A stretch of 17,888 nucleotides of DNA from JAICNR01 sp035699465 (GCA_035699465.1 DASSPT010000119.1:1-17888); one strand, 5' to 3'; positions 6,514-13,211 are shown, counted from the first letter of the stretch. The notes: generated by a model not told the origin, from the letters alone. Numbers and translations are program-made.

Positions 6514-7806
6514 ATGCCCGAAACCGCGCCGGCCGCCGAGCTTCCCGCGGATTCCAACCTCGCCGCGATCGAGGCGAACCCGTTCGCCGCGGTCAACCAC
6601 TACTTCGACCTGGGCGCCACGGCCGCCGGCATCGAGCACGACTATCGCATATTGCTCAAGCTCCCGTATCGCGAGATGCGGGTCGAGGTGCCCGTCCGGA
6701 TGGACGACGGCCGCCTCGAGGTCCTCATCGGCTACCGCGTCCAGCACAATGGCGCCCGCGGGCCCTACAAGGGCGGCATCCGCTTCCACCCCTCGGCCGA
6801 CCTCGACGAGATCCGCGCGCTGGCGTCGATCATGACGTGGAAGACGGCGGTGGTCGACATCCCGTTCGGGGGCGCGAAGGGCGGGATCCAGGTCGATCCC
6901 AAGCCGATGAGCCAGAACGAGCTCAAGCAGATGACCCGCCGCTACACCCAGCACATCTCGTACATCCTGGGAATCAATCGCGACATCCCTGCGCCGGACA
7001 TGAACACCAACGCCCAGATCATGGCCTGGATGATGGACGCCTACGGCGCGAAGCACGGCTACACGCCGGGCATCGTGACCGGCAAGCCGCTGGAGCTCGG
7101 TGGGTCGCCCGGGCGCGAATCGGCCACCGCGCAGGGCGTGGCCTTCGTGCTCCAGGCGGCCGCGCCCGAGCTCGACTTCAAGCTCCAGGATGCGCGCGTG
7201 GCGATCCAGGGCTTCGGAAACGTGGGGTCATGGGCGGCCCGGATCCTCGACAAGATGGGCTGCCGGATCGTCGCCATCTCGGATGTCCTGGGTTGCATAT
7301 ACAACGGAGACGGCATCGACATCCCGCGGCTCCTCAAGCATCAGTCCGAGACGGGAAGCGTGGCCGGTTTCGGGCATTGCGACAATCTCGACGGGGGCGA
7401 GCTCCTGACCTGTGATTGCGACATCCTGATCCCGGCCGCGATCGGAGGCGTGATCGACGCCGAGGTCGCCGAGAGGATCAAGGCGCCGGTCGTGGTCGAG
7501 GCGGCGAACCACCCGGTCACGCCCGCCGGTGACGCGGTGCTCGAGCGCAGAGGGGTGATCGTCCTCCCGGACCTCCTGGTCAACTCGGGCGGTGTGATCG
7601 TGTCGTACTTCGAGTGGGTTCAGAACATCCAGGAGTTCCGCTGGACGCTGGCCCGGGTCAACGAGGAGCTCGAGCGGTTCATCACCGACGCCTGGCGTCA
7701 GGTGCGGGTCACGAGCCTGCAGGAGCGCCTCCCGCTGAGGATCGCCGCCTACATGATCGGGATCAGCCGCGTGATGGAGGCGACCCGCCTCCGAGGGTAC
7801 GTCTAG
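6514..7806 (+). CDS. gdhA: Glutamate dehydrogenase (Glu/Leu/Phe/Val family)
   Basis: A 430-residue protein of normal length for hexameric glutamate dehydrogenase. It interconverts glutamate and 2-oxoglutarate plus ammonia. Visible residues are Lys86 (GPYKGGIRFHP), Lys110 (MTWKTAVVDIPFGG), Lys122 (GGAKGG) and Asp162 (IPAPDMNTN), spaced exactly as the Clostridium symbiosum active-site residues K89, K113, K125 and D165. The Rossmann motif is GFGNVG at 233-238, and Ser364 lies in NSGGVIVSYFEW near the expected substrate site. Conserved substrate-side lysines favour glutamate over hydrophobic amino acids; the coenzyme is not decided. The reading frame is open 293 codons upstream, but that stretch is antisense to the DUF255 gene. 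The start is fixed by the -10 box 7 nt upstream. It converges with the TonB-like gene, 16 nt away, with no terminator seen. Confidence 0.95.
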   Translation: MPETAPAAELPADSNLAAIEANPFAAVNHYFDLGATAAGIEHDYRILLKLPYREMRVEVPVRMDDGRLEVLIGYRVQHNGARGPYKGGIRFHPSADLDEIRALASIMTWKTAVVDIPFGGAKGGIQVDPKPMSQNELKQMTRRYTQHISYILGINRDIPAPDMNTNAQIMAWMMDAYGAKHGYTPGIVTGKPLELGGSPGRESATAQGVAFVLQAAAPELDFKLQDARVAIQGFGNVGSWAARILDKMGCRIVAISDVLGCIYNGDGIDIPRLLKHQSETGSVAGFGHCDNLDGGELLTCDCDILIPAAIGGVIDAEVAERIKAPVVVEAANHPVTPAGDAVLERRGVIVLPDLLVNSGGVIVSYFEWVQNIQEFRWTLARVNEELERFITDAWRQVRVTSLQERLPLRIAAYMIGISRVMEATRLRGYV

Positions 7807-7822
7807 AACCCGCGATCCACCG

Positions 7823-8521
7823 CTAATCGCACTGGGCGCGGCGCGCCTCGCCCTCGCCCGCCTTGTCGGAATCGCCGTCGCCGCCTCCCGAGCATCGCTC
7901 CGCGCGCCACTTCTCGTCGCTCCGGTTCGCGGGCAGGAACCCGGGCCACGGGATCGCGATCGTGACGCCGCCGTTCGCGAGCCCGACCGCGCCCGTGTCG
8001 CGACGCTCGACGACCGCGATCCCCGCCAGCCGCGACACGAGAAGCGATTCCGCGCGCGCGATCGCGAGCTGCTCGGGCGTGCGGCCGAGGCGCCGCCCGC
8101 CGAGCCCGCCGCCCGGCCGGACGACGAGCGGGAGCGTGGCCGCCCGCGCCTCGCCCATGGCGCCGGCGGGGGCCTCGGTCGCTGGTGCCGCCGCCGGACC
8201 CGGCAGGAACGGGATCGCCCCGGCGAGGGCCGGCGGCGCGATCCGCCCGACCATGCCGGGCGCGGCGCCGTCCGACCCGGACGCCAGGCTCGCGCCTCCC
8301 GGCACCGCGACGGGGAGATCCCGACCCGCAGCGGCGACGAGCGGCGGCGGCATGTCCTCCGGATCCGTCGGGACGATGAGGGCGACCACGCCTTCGCGCG
8401 GACGGCTGACGGGGAAGGGGAGGAACAGGACGGCGCCGAGGTGGAAGAGGAGCGCCGTGAGGACCGCCACCGCCCGGAGGCGTGGCGCCGGTGGCCGGTG
8501 CGGGAGCTGCGTTATCGGCAT
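7823..8521 (-). CDS. TonB-like single-span envelope protein
   Basis: A 232-residue protein with a short basic start (MPITQLPHRPPAPRLRAVAV), one membrane helix at about 17-36 (VAVLTALLFHLGAVLFLPFP) and a long Pro/Ala/Gly-rich periplasmic stretch. This architecture fits energy transducers of the TonB type or related adaptor proteins. The end does not show a clear TonB C-terminal beta domain; it contains VERRDTGAVGLANGGVTIAI and ends with two Cys in a Gly/Asp/Glu-rich tail. The family call is therefore tentative. Other frames over this region are open, but this one has the plausible membrane topology. It is divergent from sod and converges with gdh. No strong ribosome site is seen; TCTAAC 8 nt upstream is a weak -10 candidate. 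Confidence 0.6.
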   Translation of the reverse strand: MPITQLPHRPPAPRLRAVAVLTALLFHLGAVLFLPFPVSRPREGVVALIVPTDPEDMPPPLVAAAGRDLPVAVPGGASLASGSDGAAPGMVGRIAPPALAGAIPFLPGPAAAPATEAPAGAMGEARAATLPLVVRPGGGLGGRRLGRTPEQLAIARAESLLVSRLAGIAVVERRDTGAVGLANGGVTIAIPWPGFLPANRSDEKWRAERCSGGGDGDSDKAGEGEARRAQCD

Positions 8522-8552
8522 TCGATGGGGTTAGACCCCTCGCCGGCGCGGT

Positions 8553-8580
8553 TTGTTCGATCAAGGGGCGGATCTATATT
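8553..8580 (+). promoter_or_regulatory. sod promoter (TTGTTC / TATATT), leaderless
   Basis: TTGTTC (8553-8558), 16 bp, then TATATT (8575-8580). ATG 8588 is 7 nt after the -10 and no Shine-Dalgarno lies between, so the message is probably leaderless. The 66-bp gap also has to hold the promoter of the divergent TonB-like gene. Confidence 0.65.
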
Positions 8581-8587
8581 GCCGACG

Positions 8588-9217
8588 ATGGCACGCAACG
8601 CAGCGAACGACGATCAGCGCGAGCCCATCCCCGAAGAGGCGAGGGCGCTTCCGTACGATCCCGCCGCGCTCCAGGGGATCAGCCGGCAGAGCGTAGAGTG
8701 GCATCACGACAGCTACTACGCCTCGCTTCTCAAGGGTCGCGCGGCGACGGCGAAGAAGCTCGCCGAGATGCACGAGAAAGACGACTGGTCGGACATCCGC
8801 GGCGTCAAGCGCAACGAGAGCCACAACGCCAACGGCCAGATCCTCCACGAGATCTACTTCGCGATCCTGGGAGGCGACGGCGAGGCCGAAAAGGACCTGC
8901 CGGTCCGCACGCGGATCGAGAAGGACTTCGGCAGCTTCGAGGCGTGGCAGGCCGAGCTCAAGGCGGTCGCCTCGCAGGCCCGCGGCTGGGCGATCACGTG
9001 CTGGGACCCGTCCGACGGGCGGCTCCACGTCTATCTGACCGACGGACACGACATCGGCCCCGTGTGGGGTGCGCAGCCGATCCTTCCGCTCGACGTCTCC
9101 GAGCACGCCTACTACTACGACCACGGCCCCAATCGCGCCGCCTACGTCGAGGCGTTCCTCGCCAATCTGAACTGGAAGGCGATCGACCAGTACTACCGGC
9201 GCGCCGCCGGGCTCTGA
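8588..9217 (+). CDS. Iron/manganese superoxide dismutase family protein
   Basis: A 209-residue member of the Fe/Mn superoxide dismutase family; no signal peptide is seen, so cytosolic. Metal ligands line up as His39 (VEWHHDSYY), His87 (GQILHEIYF), Asp169 and His173 (LPLDVSEHAYYYDHG). Second-shell residues differ from E. coli SodA: gateway Tyr34 is Leu47, His30 is Tyr43, Gln146 is His154 (TDGHD), and the Trp of DVWEHAYY is Ser171. Gly83 is at the position of the Mn-type Gly77. These changes should alter the metal preference or rate, so true dismutase activity is likely but not certain. The start is set by the promoter 7 nt upstream. The last bases overlap lpxB (CTGA, 9214-9217). Confidence 0.88.
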   Translation: MARNAANDDQREPIPEEARALPYDPAALQGISRQSVEWHHDSYYASLLKGRAATAKKLAEMHEKDDWSDIRGVKRNESHNANGQILHEIYFAILGGDGEAEKDLPVRTRIEKDFGSFEAWQAELKAVASQARGWAITCWDPSDGRLHVYLTDGHDIGPVWGAQPILPLDVSEHAYYYDHGPNRAAYVEAFLANLNWKAIDQYYRRAAGL

Positions 9218-10356
9218 CCGCGCGACGGGCCGAGCTGCTCGTCGTGGCGGGCGAGCCGTCCGGCGACGCGCTCGGAGCGGAGCTCGTGCGGGCGGCCCGC
9301 GCCATCCGGCCCACGCTCTCGCTCTTCGGCGCCACCGGTCCGGAGCTCGAGTCCGCGGGTGTGGAGCGCGTCGTCGACACGCGCGAGCTCTCGGTCATGG
9401 GCCTCGTCGAGGTCATCGAGCGGCTGCCGGCGGCCTGGCGAGCGCTCGCGAAGCTCGAAGAGGCGGCGGCCGACCGGCCGGCCGACGGGGCCATCCTGAT
9501 CGATTCCCCCGACTTCAACCTGCGCCTCGCCGGACGCCTCTCGGGCCGCGGGATCCCGGTCGTCCAGTACGTGAGCCCCACGGTGTGGGCGTGGCGGCCG
9601 GGGCGGGTCCGCGCGCTGGAGCGGAGCGTGCGCCGGCTCCTCCTCACGCTTCCGTTCGAGGCGGCGTTCTACGAGGACACGGGCGTCGACGCGGTCTACG
9701 TGGGAAACCCCGCGGTCGACCGGCTCCCGGAACGGCCGGCGCCGCGCGCCGAGGTCGCCCCGCGGCTCGGTCTTCCCGAGGAAGCGCCGTGGGTGGCGAT
9801 CGTTCCGGGGAGCCGGGAGAGCGAGCTCGCGCGCGTGGCCCCGGCGCTCGCGGCGGCCGCGGCGCGTGTGGCCGCCGCGGTGCCCGGGGCGGTGTTCGTG
9901 GCGCCCGTCGCGCCGGGGCTGGAGCCCGCCGAGGTCGCGCGCGCGCTCGCCGGGGGACCGCCCGTCACGCTCGTCGCCGAGGACCGGCTCGAGGTCCTGG
10001 GCCATGCGGCGGCCGCGCTCGCCACGAGCGGCACGGCGTCCCTCGAGCTCGCGCTCCTCGGCGTGCCGCACGTGGTCGCCTACCGTGCGGCGCCGGCCAC
10101 GTACGCCGCTGCGCGGCTCCTCGTCGATACGGACTGGATCGCGCTCCCCAACCTGATCGCCGGTGCGACCGTCGTGCCCGAGTTCGTCCAGCGGCTCGAT
10201 CCGGCCGCGCTCGCCGCGCCCGTCGTCACGTGGCTCTCCGACCCCGACGCCCGGGCCGAGGTCATCGAAGGGCTGGCCGGAGTCCGCGCCGCCCTCGGCC
10301 CGCCCGGAGTCGCGGCGCGCGCTGCCGCGGCGGCGATCGAGGCGCTCGGCATCTGA
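9214..10356 (+). CDS. lpxB: Lipid-A-disaccharide synthase
   Basis: A 380-residue protein, close to E. coli LpxB (382). It joins UDP-2,3-diacylglucosamine to lipid X to make the lipid A disaccharide at the inner face of the inner membrane. Motifs in order: LLVVAGEPSGDALGAELVRA, SVMGLVEVIERLP, ILIDSPDFNLRLAG, VVQYVSPTVWAWRPGRV, LPFEAAFYEDTGV, YVGNPAVD, IVPGSRESEL, ATSGTASLELALLGVPHVVA and the C-terminal LPNLIAGATVVPEFVQ. No ATG, GTG or TTG lies in frame between the upstream dismutase region and the first conserved strand, so the start is probably the CTG at 9214, in a CTGA overlap with the sod stop. Translation is then coupled to sod. The next possible start (GTG 9244) would remove the first strand. 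Confidence 0.93.
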   Translation: MTARRAELLVVAGEPSGDALGAELVRAARAIRPTLSLFGATGPELESAGVERVVDTRELSVMGLVEVIERLPAAWRALAKLEEAAADRPADGAILIDSPDFNLRLAGRLSGRGIPVVQYVSPTVWAWRPGRVRALERSVRRLLLTLPFEAAFYEDTGVDAVYVGNPAVDRLPERPAPRAEVAPRLGLPEEAPWVAIVPGSRESELARVAPALAAAAARVAAAVPGAVFVAPVAPGLEPAEVARALAGGPPVTLVAEDRLEVLGHAAAALATSGTASLELALLGVPHVVAYRAAPATYAAARLLVDTDWIALPNLIAGATVVPEFVQRLDPAALAAPVVTWLSDPDARAEVIEGLAGVRAALGPPGVAARAAAAAIEALGI

Positions 10357-10372
10357 GCTCACCCGAAGCGGC

Positions 10373-10421
10373 GCGGGTTTGACCCCGGCGGCGCGTGCCG
10401 CGATCTTGGGGGTGAACCCGC
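10373..10421 (+). other. Nested stem-loop between lpxB and doxX
   Basis: GCGGGTTTGACCCC (10373-10386) pairs with GGGGGTGAACCCGC (10408-10421): 13 of 14 positions, two of them G-U, one A-G mismatch. The loop has a second hairpin, GCGGC-GCGT-GCCGC (10388-10401). No T-run follows, so it is not a standard terminator. It may protect an RNA end or pause polymerase before doxX. The rest of the 117-bp gap shows only the doxX ribosome site. Confidence 0.6.
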
Positions 10422-10473
10422 TCGTGCACCGACGCGCTGCGCTCGCAGGTTCCCCCGCCGGCAGGAGAGCTCG

Positions 10474-10914
10474 ATGAGTCGAGTACACTGGGTCGCAACG
10501 CTCGGCCGCCTGTTCTGCGGCATCGTGTTCATCCTTCATGGCTATCCCAAGATCATGAACCTCTCGGCCACGACCGAGGCGTTCGCCGGAATGGGCTTCC
10601 CGGGCTGGATGGCGGTCCCGATCGCGATCTTCGAGTTCTTCGGGGGGATCCTCCTCGCCGCGGGCTTCCTGACCCGGATCCTCGCCGCGCTCTTCGCCGC
10701 GGAGATGGTCGTGGCGGGGATCAAGGTGCACCTCCCGCACGGCTTCGACGTCTACCACTTCGGCGATCCGATGGCGCGCGGGTACGAGTACGTCCTGGCG
10801 CTCATCGTCCTGCTCCTGGGGGTGATCCTTCTCGGGCCCGGACCGCTCTCCGTCGACGCGAAGATCCGCAGGTTGCGGGGCACAGAGACCGAGCCGGGAG
10901 AGCCGGTTGCCTGA
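10474..10914 (+). CDS. DoxX family membrane protein
   Basis: A 146-residue protein of the DoxX/DoxD family with about four membrane helices: TLGRLFCGIVFILHGYPKIM, VPIAIFEFFGGILLAAGFL, ILAALFAAEMVVAGIKVHLP and VLALIVLLLGVILLGPGPLS. The first helix carries the HGYPKIMN sequence typical of the family. DoxX-like proteins are linked to thiol and redox functions in some bacteria, but most, including this one, have no proven role. AGGAGAG lies 5 nt before the ATG. The C-terminus is cytosolic and charged (KIRRLRGTETEPGEP). The thyX gene follows 25 nt after the stop, so the two are probably co-transcribed. Confidence 0.9.
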   Translation: MSRVHWVATLGRLFCGIVFILHGYPKIMNLSATTEAFAGMGFPGWMAVPIAIFEFFGGILLAAGFLTRILAALFAAEMVVAGIKVHLPHGFDVYHFGDPMARGYEYVLALIVLLLGVILLGPGPLSVDAKIRRLRGTETEPGEPVA

Positions 10915-10939
10915 GATCGCCTCGCGGCCGGCGAGGACG

Positions 10940-12508
10940 ATGTCCGCGTCCCCTCCGCCCCAGCCCTTCCTTTCCGCACCTCCGGAGGTGCGGCTGACGC
11001 GCGCCTTCGAGGCGCCGTTCGCCAACTTCCTCGCCACTGCGCGCACCTGCTACAGCTCCAAGGGCGTGATCGGCGACGTCGAGCTGAACGAGCGCTGGAC
11101 GGAGCTCGCCAAGAGCCTCTACATGGCGGGGCACCACACCACGCTCCAGCACGCCCAGTTCCAGTTCGCGCTGTCCAACGTGAGCCGCCACTTCCTGTGG
11201 GCGTTCCTCCACAGCCACCCGTTCTACAACTCCGAGCAGGTGAGCCAGCGCTACGTCGAGGTGAAACCGGGCAACGTGGCCGTTCCGCCGCTGGAGGGGG
11301 AGGCGCTGGCGCGCTACCTCGCCGCGGTCGAGCGGCAGATGGAGGACTACAGGGAGCTGATCCGGCTCCTGACGCCGGTGACGGCCGAGGCCTACTTCCA
11401 GCGCTTCCCGGGACGCCGCGCGCACGCCGACCGGTATGCGAAGGAAATCGGAAAGCGCGCGCAGGAGGTCGCCCGCTACGCCCTGCCTGTCGCCACGTTC
11501 GCGTACCTCTACCACACCGTGAGCGGGATCACGCTCCTCCGGTATGCGCGCCTCTGCGAGCAGGTCGACGCGTCGAGCGAGACCCGGATCGTCGTGGGGC
11601 GGATGGTCGAGGAGCTGCTCGCGCACGATCCGGCGTACAGGACGATCCTGGAGGAGCCGCTTCCGATCGAAGCGACCGCCGAGTGGCGTTTCCTGGCGGG
11701 CCTGAACGGCGACGGCGGGCCGGAGCGCGCGCGCGCCTTCCGGGCGGAGTTCGACGCCGAGCTGGCGGGGAGGACGTCGAAGCTGGTCGACTGGGGCGCG
11801 CGGAACGAGGAGGTGCTGGCGGACGCGGTGCGCGAGGTGCTGGGCGCGCCGCGGGCCACGCTGGCCGACGACGAGGCGATCGCGATGGCGCTCGATCCGG
11901 CCGCGAACCCGGTTCTCGGCGAGGCATTGAATCTGACGACCCACGACAAGCTCTCCCGCGCCCTCTTCCACCCGCACTACACGTTCAAGAAGAAGCTCTC
12001 GCACGCGGCCGACTCGCAGGACCAGCGCCACCGCATGACGCCCGGGTCGCGGCCCGCGCTCACCGCCCACCTGGGCAACGAGCCCGACTACGTGACCCCA
12101 GGGCTCGTGCTCGAGGACGACGCGGCCCGGCGCCGCTACGAGGAGAGCATGGAGCGCACCTGGGACGACATCGCCGCCGTCCGGGCCGCGGGCGCGCCGT
12201 CCGAGTTCGCCGAGTATCTGCTCCCCAACGCCGTCGCGATCCGGTTCACCGAATCCGCCGATCTCCTCAACCTCTGGCACAAGCACTCCATGCGGCTCTG
12301 CTGGAACGCGCAGGAGGAGATCTGGCAGGCCTCCCTCGAGGAGGCGCTCGCCGTCCGCGAAGTGAATCCACGGATCGGCCGCTGGCTCGCTCCGCCCTGC
12401 ACGATCCGCCACGCCGCCTCGCAGCGGCCGGTCTGCCCCGAGGGAACGCGCTTCTGCGGCGAGCGCGTCTGGACACTCGAGCTCGACGCCTTCGCCCGCA
12501 GGATCTGA
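10940..12508 (+). CDS. thyX: Double-length FAD-dependent thymidylate synthase homologue (ThyX-like)
   Basis: A 522-residue protein, about twice the usual ThyX length. ThyX methylates dUMP to dTMP with methylenetetrahydrofolate and FAD. The N half has TARTCYSSKG (33-42), AGHHTTLQHAQFQFALSNVS and SEQVSQRYVEV (98-108), but at the usual RHR position reads His-Ser-His (91-93). The C half has the RHR at 363-365 (SQDQRHRMTPGSRP) and the late motif EYLLPNAVAIRFTE...LWHKHS...AQEEIW. The N half has a matching ARYALPVATFAYLYHTVSG block, so it looks like an internal duplication in which each half keeps part of the site. A Cys-containing end follows (PPCTIRH, RPVCPEGTRFCGERVW). Start ATG 10940 follows GAGG at 5 nt; TTG 10907, overlapping the doxX stop, is an alternative. 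Confidence 0.88.
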   Translation: MSASPPPQPFLSAPPEVRLTRAFEAPFANFLATARTCYSSKGVIGDVELNERWTELAKSLYMAGHHTTLQHAQFQFALSNVSRHFLWAFLHSHPFYNSEQVSQRYVEVKPGNVAVPPLEGEALARYLAAVERQMEDYRELIRLLTPVTAEAYFQRFPGRRAHADRYAKEIGKRAQEVARYALPVATFAYLYHTVSGITLLRYARLCEQVDASSETRIVVGRMVEELLAHDPAYRTILEEPLPIEATAEWRFLAGLNGDGGPERARAFRAEFDAELAGRTSKLVDWGARNEEVLADAVREVLGAPRATLADDEAIAMALDPAANPVLGEALNLTTHDKLSRALFHPHYTFKKKLSHAADSQDQRHRMTPGSRPALTAHLGNEPDYVTPGLVLEDDAARRRYEESMERTWDDIAAVRAAGAPSEFAEYLLPNAVAIRFTESADLLNLWHKHSMRLCWNAQEEIWQASLEEALAVREVNPRIGRWLAPPCTIRHAASQRPVCPEGTRFCGERVWTLELDAFARRI

Positions 12509-12548
12509 CGTCCGCCCTGAAGTTCGACTTATATATTTGTATTCGTAA

Positions 12549-12567
12549 TTTATTGATAATCATTGAC
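12549..12567 (+). promoter_or_regulatory. Fur-box-like sequence
   Basis: These 19 bases match the classical Fur box GATAATGATAATCATTATC at 14 positions, including an unbroken TGATAATCATT core (12554-12564). They lie in a strikingly AT-rich patch in a GC-rich window and overlap the likely -35 (12563-12568) of the ABM-domain gene. Iron-dependent repression of that gene is inferred. Confidence 0.5.
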
Positions 12568-12591
12568 TTATGCGATCAAAGGCGGTACGTT
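12563..12591 (+). promoter_or_regulatory. Likely promoter of the ABM-domain gene
   Basis: TTGACT (12563-12568; 5 of 6 consensus bases), 17 bp, then TACGTT (12586-12591; 3 of 6). Transcription would begin near 12598 and give a leader of about 33 nt with GAAGGGA before the ATG. The -35 is convincing; the -10 is weak. Confidence 0.45.
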
Positions 12592-12630
12592 GAGGGAGTT
12601 CGAAATACTCACCACCGAAGGGAACCACCT

Positions 12631-12927
12631 ATGAGATACACACGCAACGTGGAATTCGAGATCAAGCCCGGCAAGGCGGAAGAGTTCAAGTCCAAGTTCG
12701 ACGGCGAAGTCGTTCCGATGCTGAAGAAGCAGGATGGCTTCCGTGGCGAGCTCTCGCTCGTCAACCCGGAGAACCACGCCCTCGGGATCAGCATGTGGGA
12801 CAGCGAGAAGAACGCCGAGCGGTATCGCACGGACACATACCCGAAGGTCCTCGATCTCCTCAAGGGCCTGATCGTAGGTACTCCGCGCGTCGCGACGTTC
12901 ACCGTGGCGACCAGTACGATCGGCTAA
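12631..12927 (+). CDS. Small ABM-fold protein (dimeric alpha-beta barrel)
   Basis: A 98-residue soluble protein with the pattern of an antibiotic-biosynthesis-monooxygenase-like ferredoxin fold: first strand RNVEFEIKPGKAEEF, helix FKSKFDGEVVPMLKKQDGF, strand GELSLVNPENHALGISMWDS, helix NAERYRTDTYPKVLDLLKGL, last strand PRVATFTVATSTI. The SMWDS Trp is common in the fold. Heme-degrading IsdG-type enzymes share this fold and are often iron regulated, which would fit the Fur-like box upstream. However, I do not see the IsdG catalytic Asn/His pair, so heme degradation is only a possibility. GAAGGGA precedes the ATG by 7 nt. It is a single-gene unit with its own promoter and a strong terminator. 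Base use upstream is much more AT-rich than elsewhere. Confidence 0.85.
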   Translation: MRYTRNVEFEIKPGKAEEFKSKFDGEVVPMLKKQDGFRGELSLVNPENHALGISMWDSEKNAERYRTDTYPKVLDLLKGLIVGTPRVATFTVATSTIG

Positions 12928-12953
12928 GCACGACCCGGAACGGAGATCCACGG

Positions 12954-12985
12954 CGCGGCCCGCCTCGGCGGGTCGCGTTTTTTTT
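12954..12985 (+). terminator. Intrinsic terminator after the ABM-domain gene
   Basis: CGCGGCCCGC (12954-12963), loop CTCG, GCGGGTCGCG (12968-12977): a 10-bp stem with one G-U pair, followed directly by eight T (12978-12985). It starts 26 nt after the stop codon. Confidence 0.95.
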
Positions 12986-12994
12986 GGGGGGATC

Positions 12995-13023
12995 TTGCCC
13001 TCGCCCCCACCTCCCGGTATTCT
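12995..13023 (+). promoter_or_regulatory. Promoter of a short structured transcript (TTGCCC / TATTCT)
   Basis: TTGCCC (12995-13000), exactly 17 bp, TATTCT (13018-13023); each hexamer matches 4 of 6 consensus bases. The -35 begins 9 nt after the T-run of the previous terminator. The RNA would start near 13030, only about 5 nt before the extended Shine-Dalgarno sequence. Confidence 0.5.
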
Positions 13024-13034
13024 GCCCGCACACG

Positions 13035-13050
13035 AGAAAGGAGGTGGTCC
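13035..13050 (+). other. Extended Shine-Dalgarno sequence (near-full anti-16S complement)
   Basis: AGAAAGGAGGTGGTCC matches AGAAAGGAGGTGATCC, the complement of a typical bacterial 16S rRNA 3' end, at 15 of 16 bases. An ordinary site has 4-7. No ATG, GTG or TTG lies at a normal distance with a sensible frame; ATC (13052) and ATT (13055) are 7 and 10 nt after GGAGG. It is either a very strong ribosome site with a non-AUG start or a sequence that captures 30S subunits. Confidence 0.7.
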
Positions 13051-13051
13051 T

Positions 13052-13099
13052 ATCATTCCAAGTAGACCCAGGATCAAACGTGAGGTGCCTGACCGCTAG
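13052..13099 (+). CDS. Possible 15-residue micro-ORF with a non-AUG start
   Basis: From ATC 13052 (or ATT 13055) the frame reads IIPSRPRIKREVPDR and stops at TAG 13097-13099. It is the only frame placed correctly behind the extended Shine-Dalgarno sequence. The peptide is strongly basic, with four Arg and one Lys in 15 residues, and uses codons rare in this GC-rich window (AGA, AGG, AAA, ATT). It could be a leader peptide for the amino acid permease 124 nt downstream, a free small protein, or not translated at all. ATT and ATC starts are rare but known. I do not recognise a family. Confidence 0.35.
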   Translation: MIPSRPRIKREVPDR

Positions 13100-13110
13100 G
13101 TGACTTCGCC

Positions 13111-13138
13111 GGTTCCACGCGGGTCGCCGCGCGGAATC
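13111..13138 (+). other. Hairpin after the micro-ORF
   Basis: TTCCACGCGG (13113-13122), loop GTCG, CCGCGCGGAA (13127-13136): 9 of 10 pairs, with one A-C mismatch, extended by two outer pairs. It lies 11 nt after the micro-ORF stop and before the terminator, so the short transcript has at least two stable stem-loops. Confidence 0.6.
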
Positions 13139-13152
13139 CCATCAGGACACCG

Positions 13153-13210
13153 GGCCCGGGAGCGGGGCGGACTGATCCACCGCCGCGAAGAGTCTCCCGG
13201 GCCTTTTTTT
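13153..13210 (+). terminator. Intrinsic terminator of the short transcript, before the permease gene
   Basis: GGCCCGGGAG (13153-13162) pairs perfectly with CTCCCGGGCC (13194-13203) and is followed by seven T (13204-13210). The 31-nt loop has an inner GGCGG/CCGCC stem (13166-13170 with 13180-13184). The T-run ends 12 nt before the permease start codon, so the element either ends the short RNA or attenuates permease expression. Confidence 0.9.
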
Positions 13211-13211
13211 G

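Noticed and set aside
6409..7056. 216-codon N-terminal extension of the DUF255 protein
   Set aside because: It lies antisense to glutamate dehydrogenase and crosses its promoter; family members begin close to MPLDP.
7863..8534. Plus-strand frame opposite the TonB-like gene
   Set aside because: It has no membrane segment or known motif. The minus-strand frame has a clear one-span, Pro-rich architecture and fits the gene layout better.
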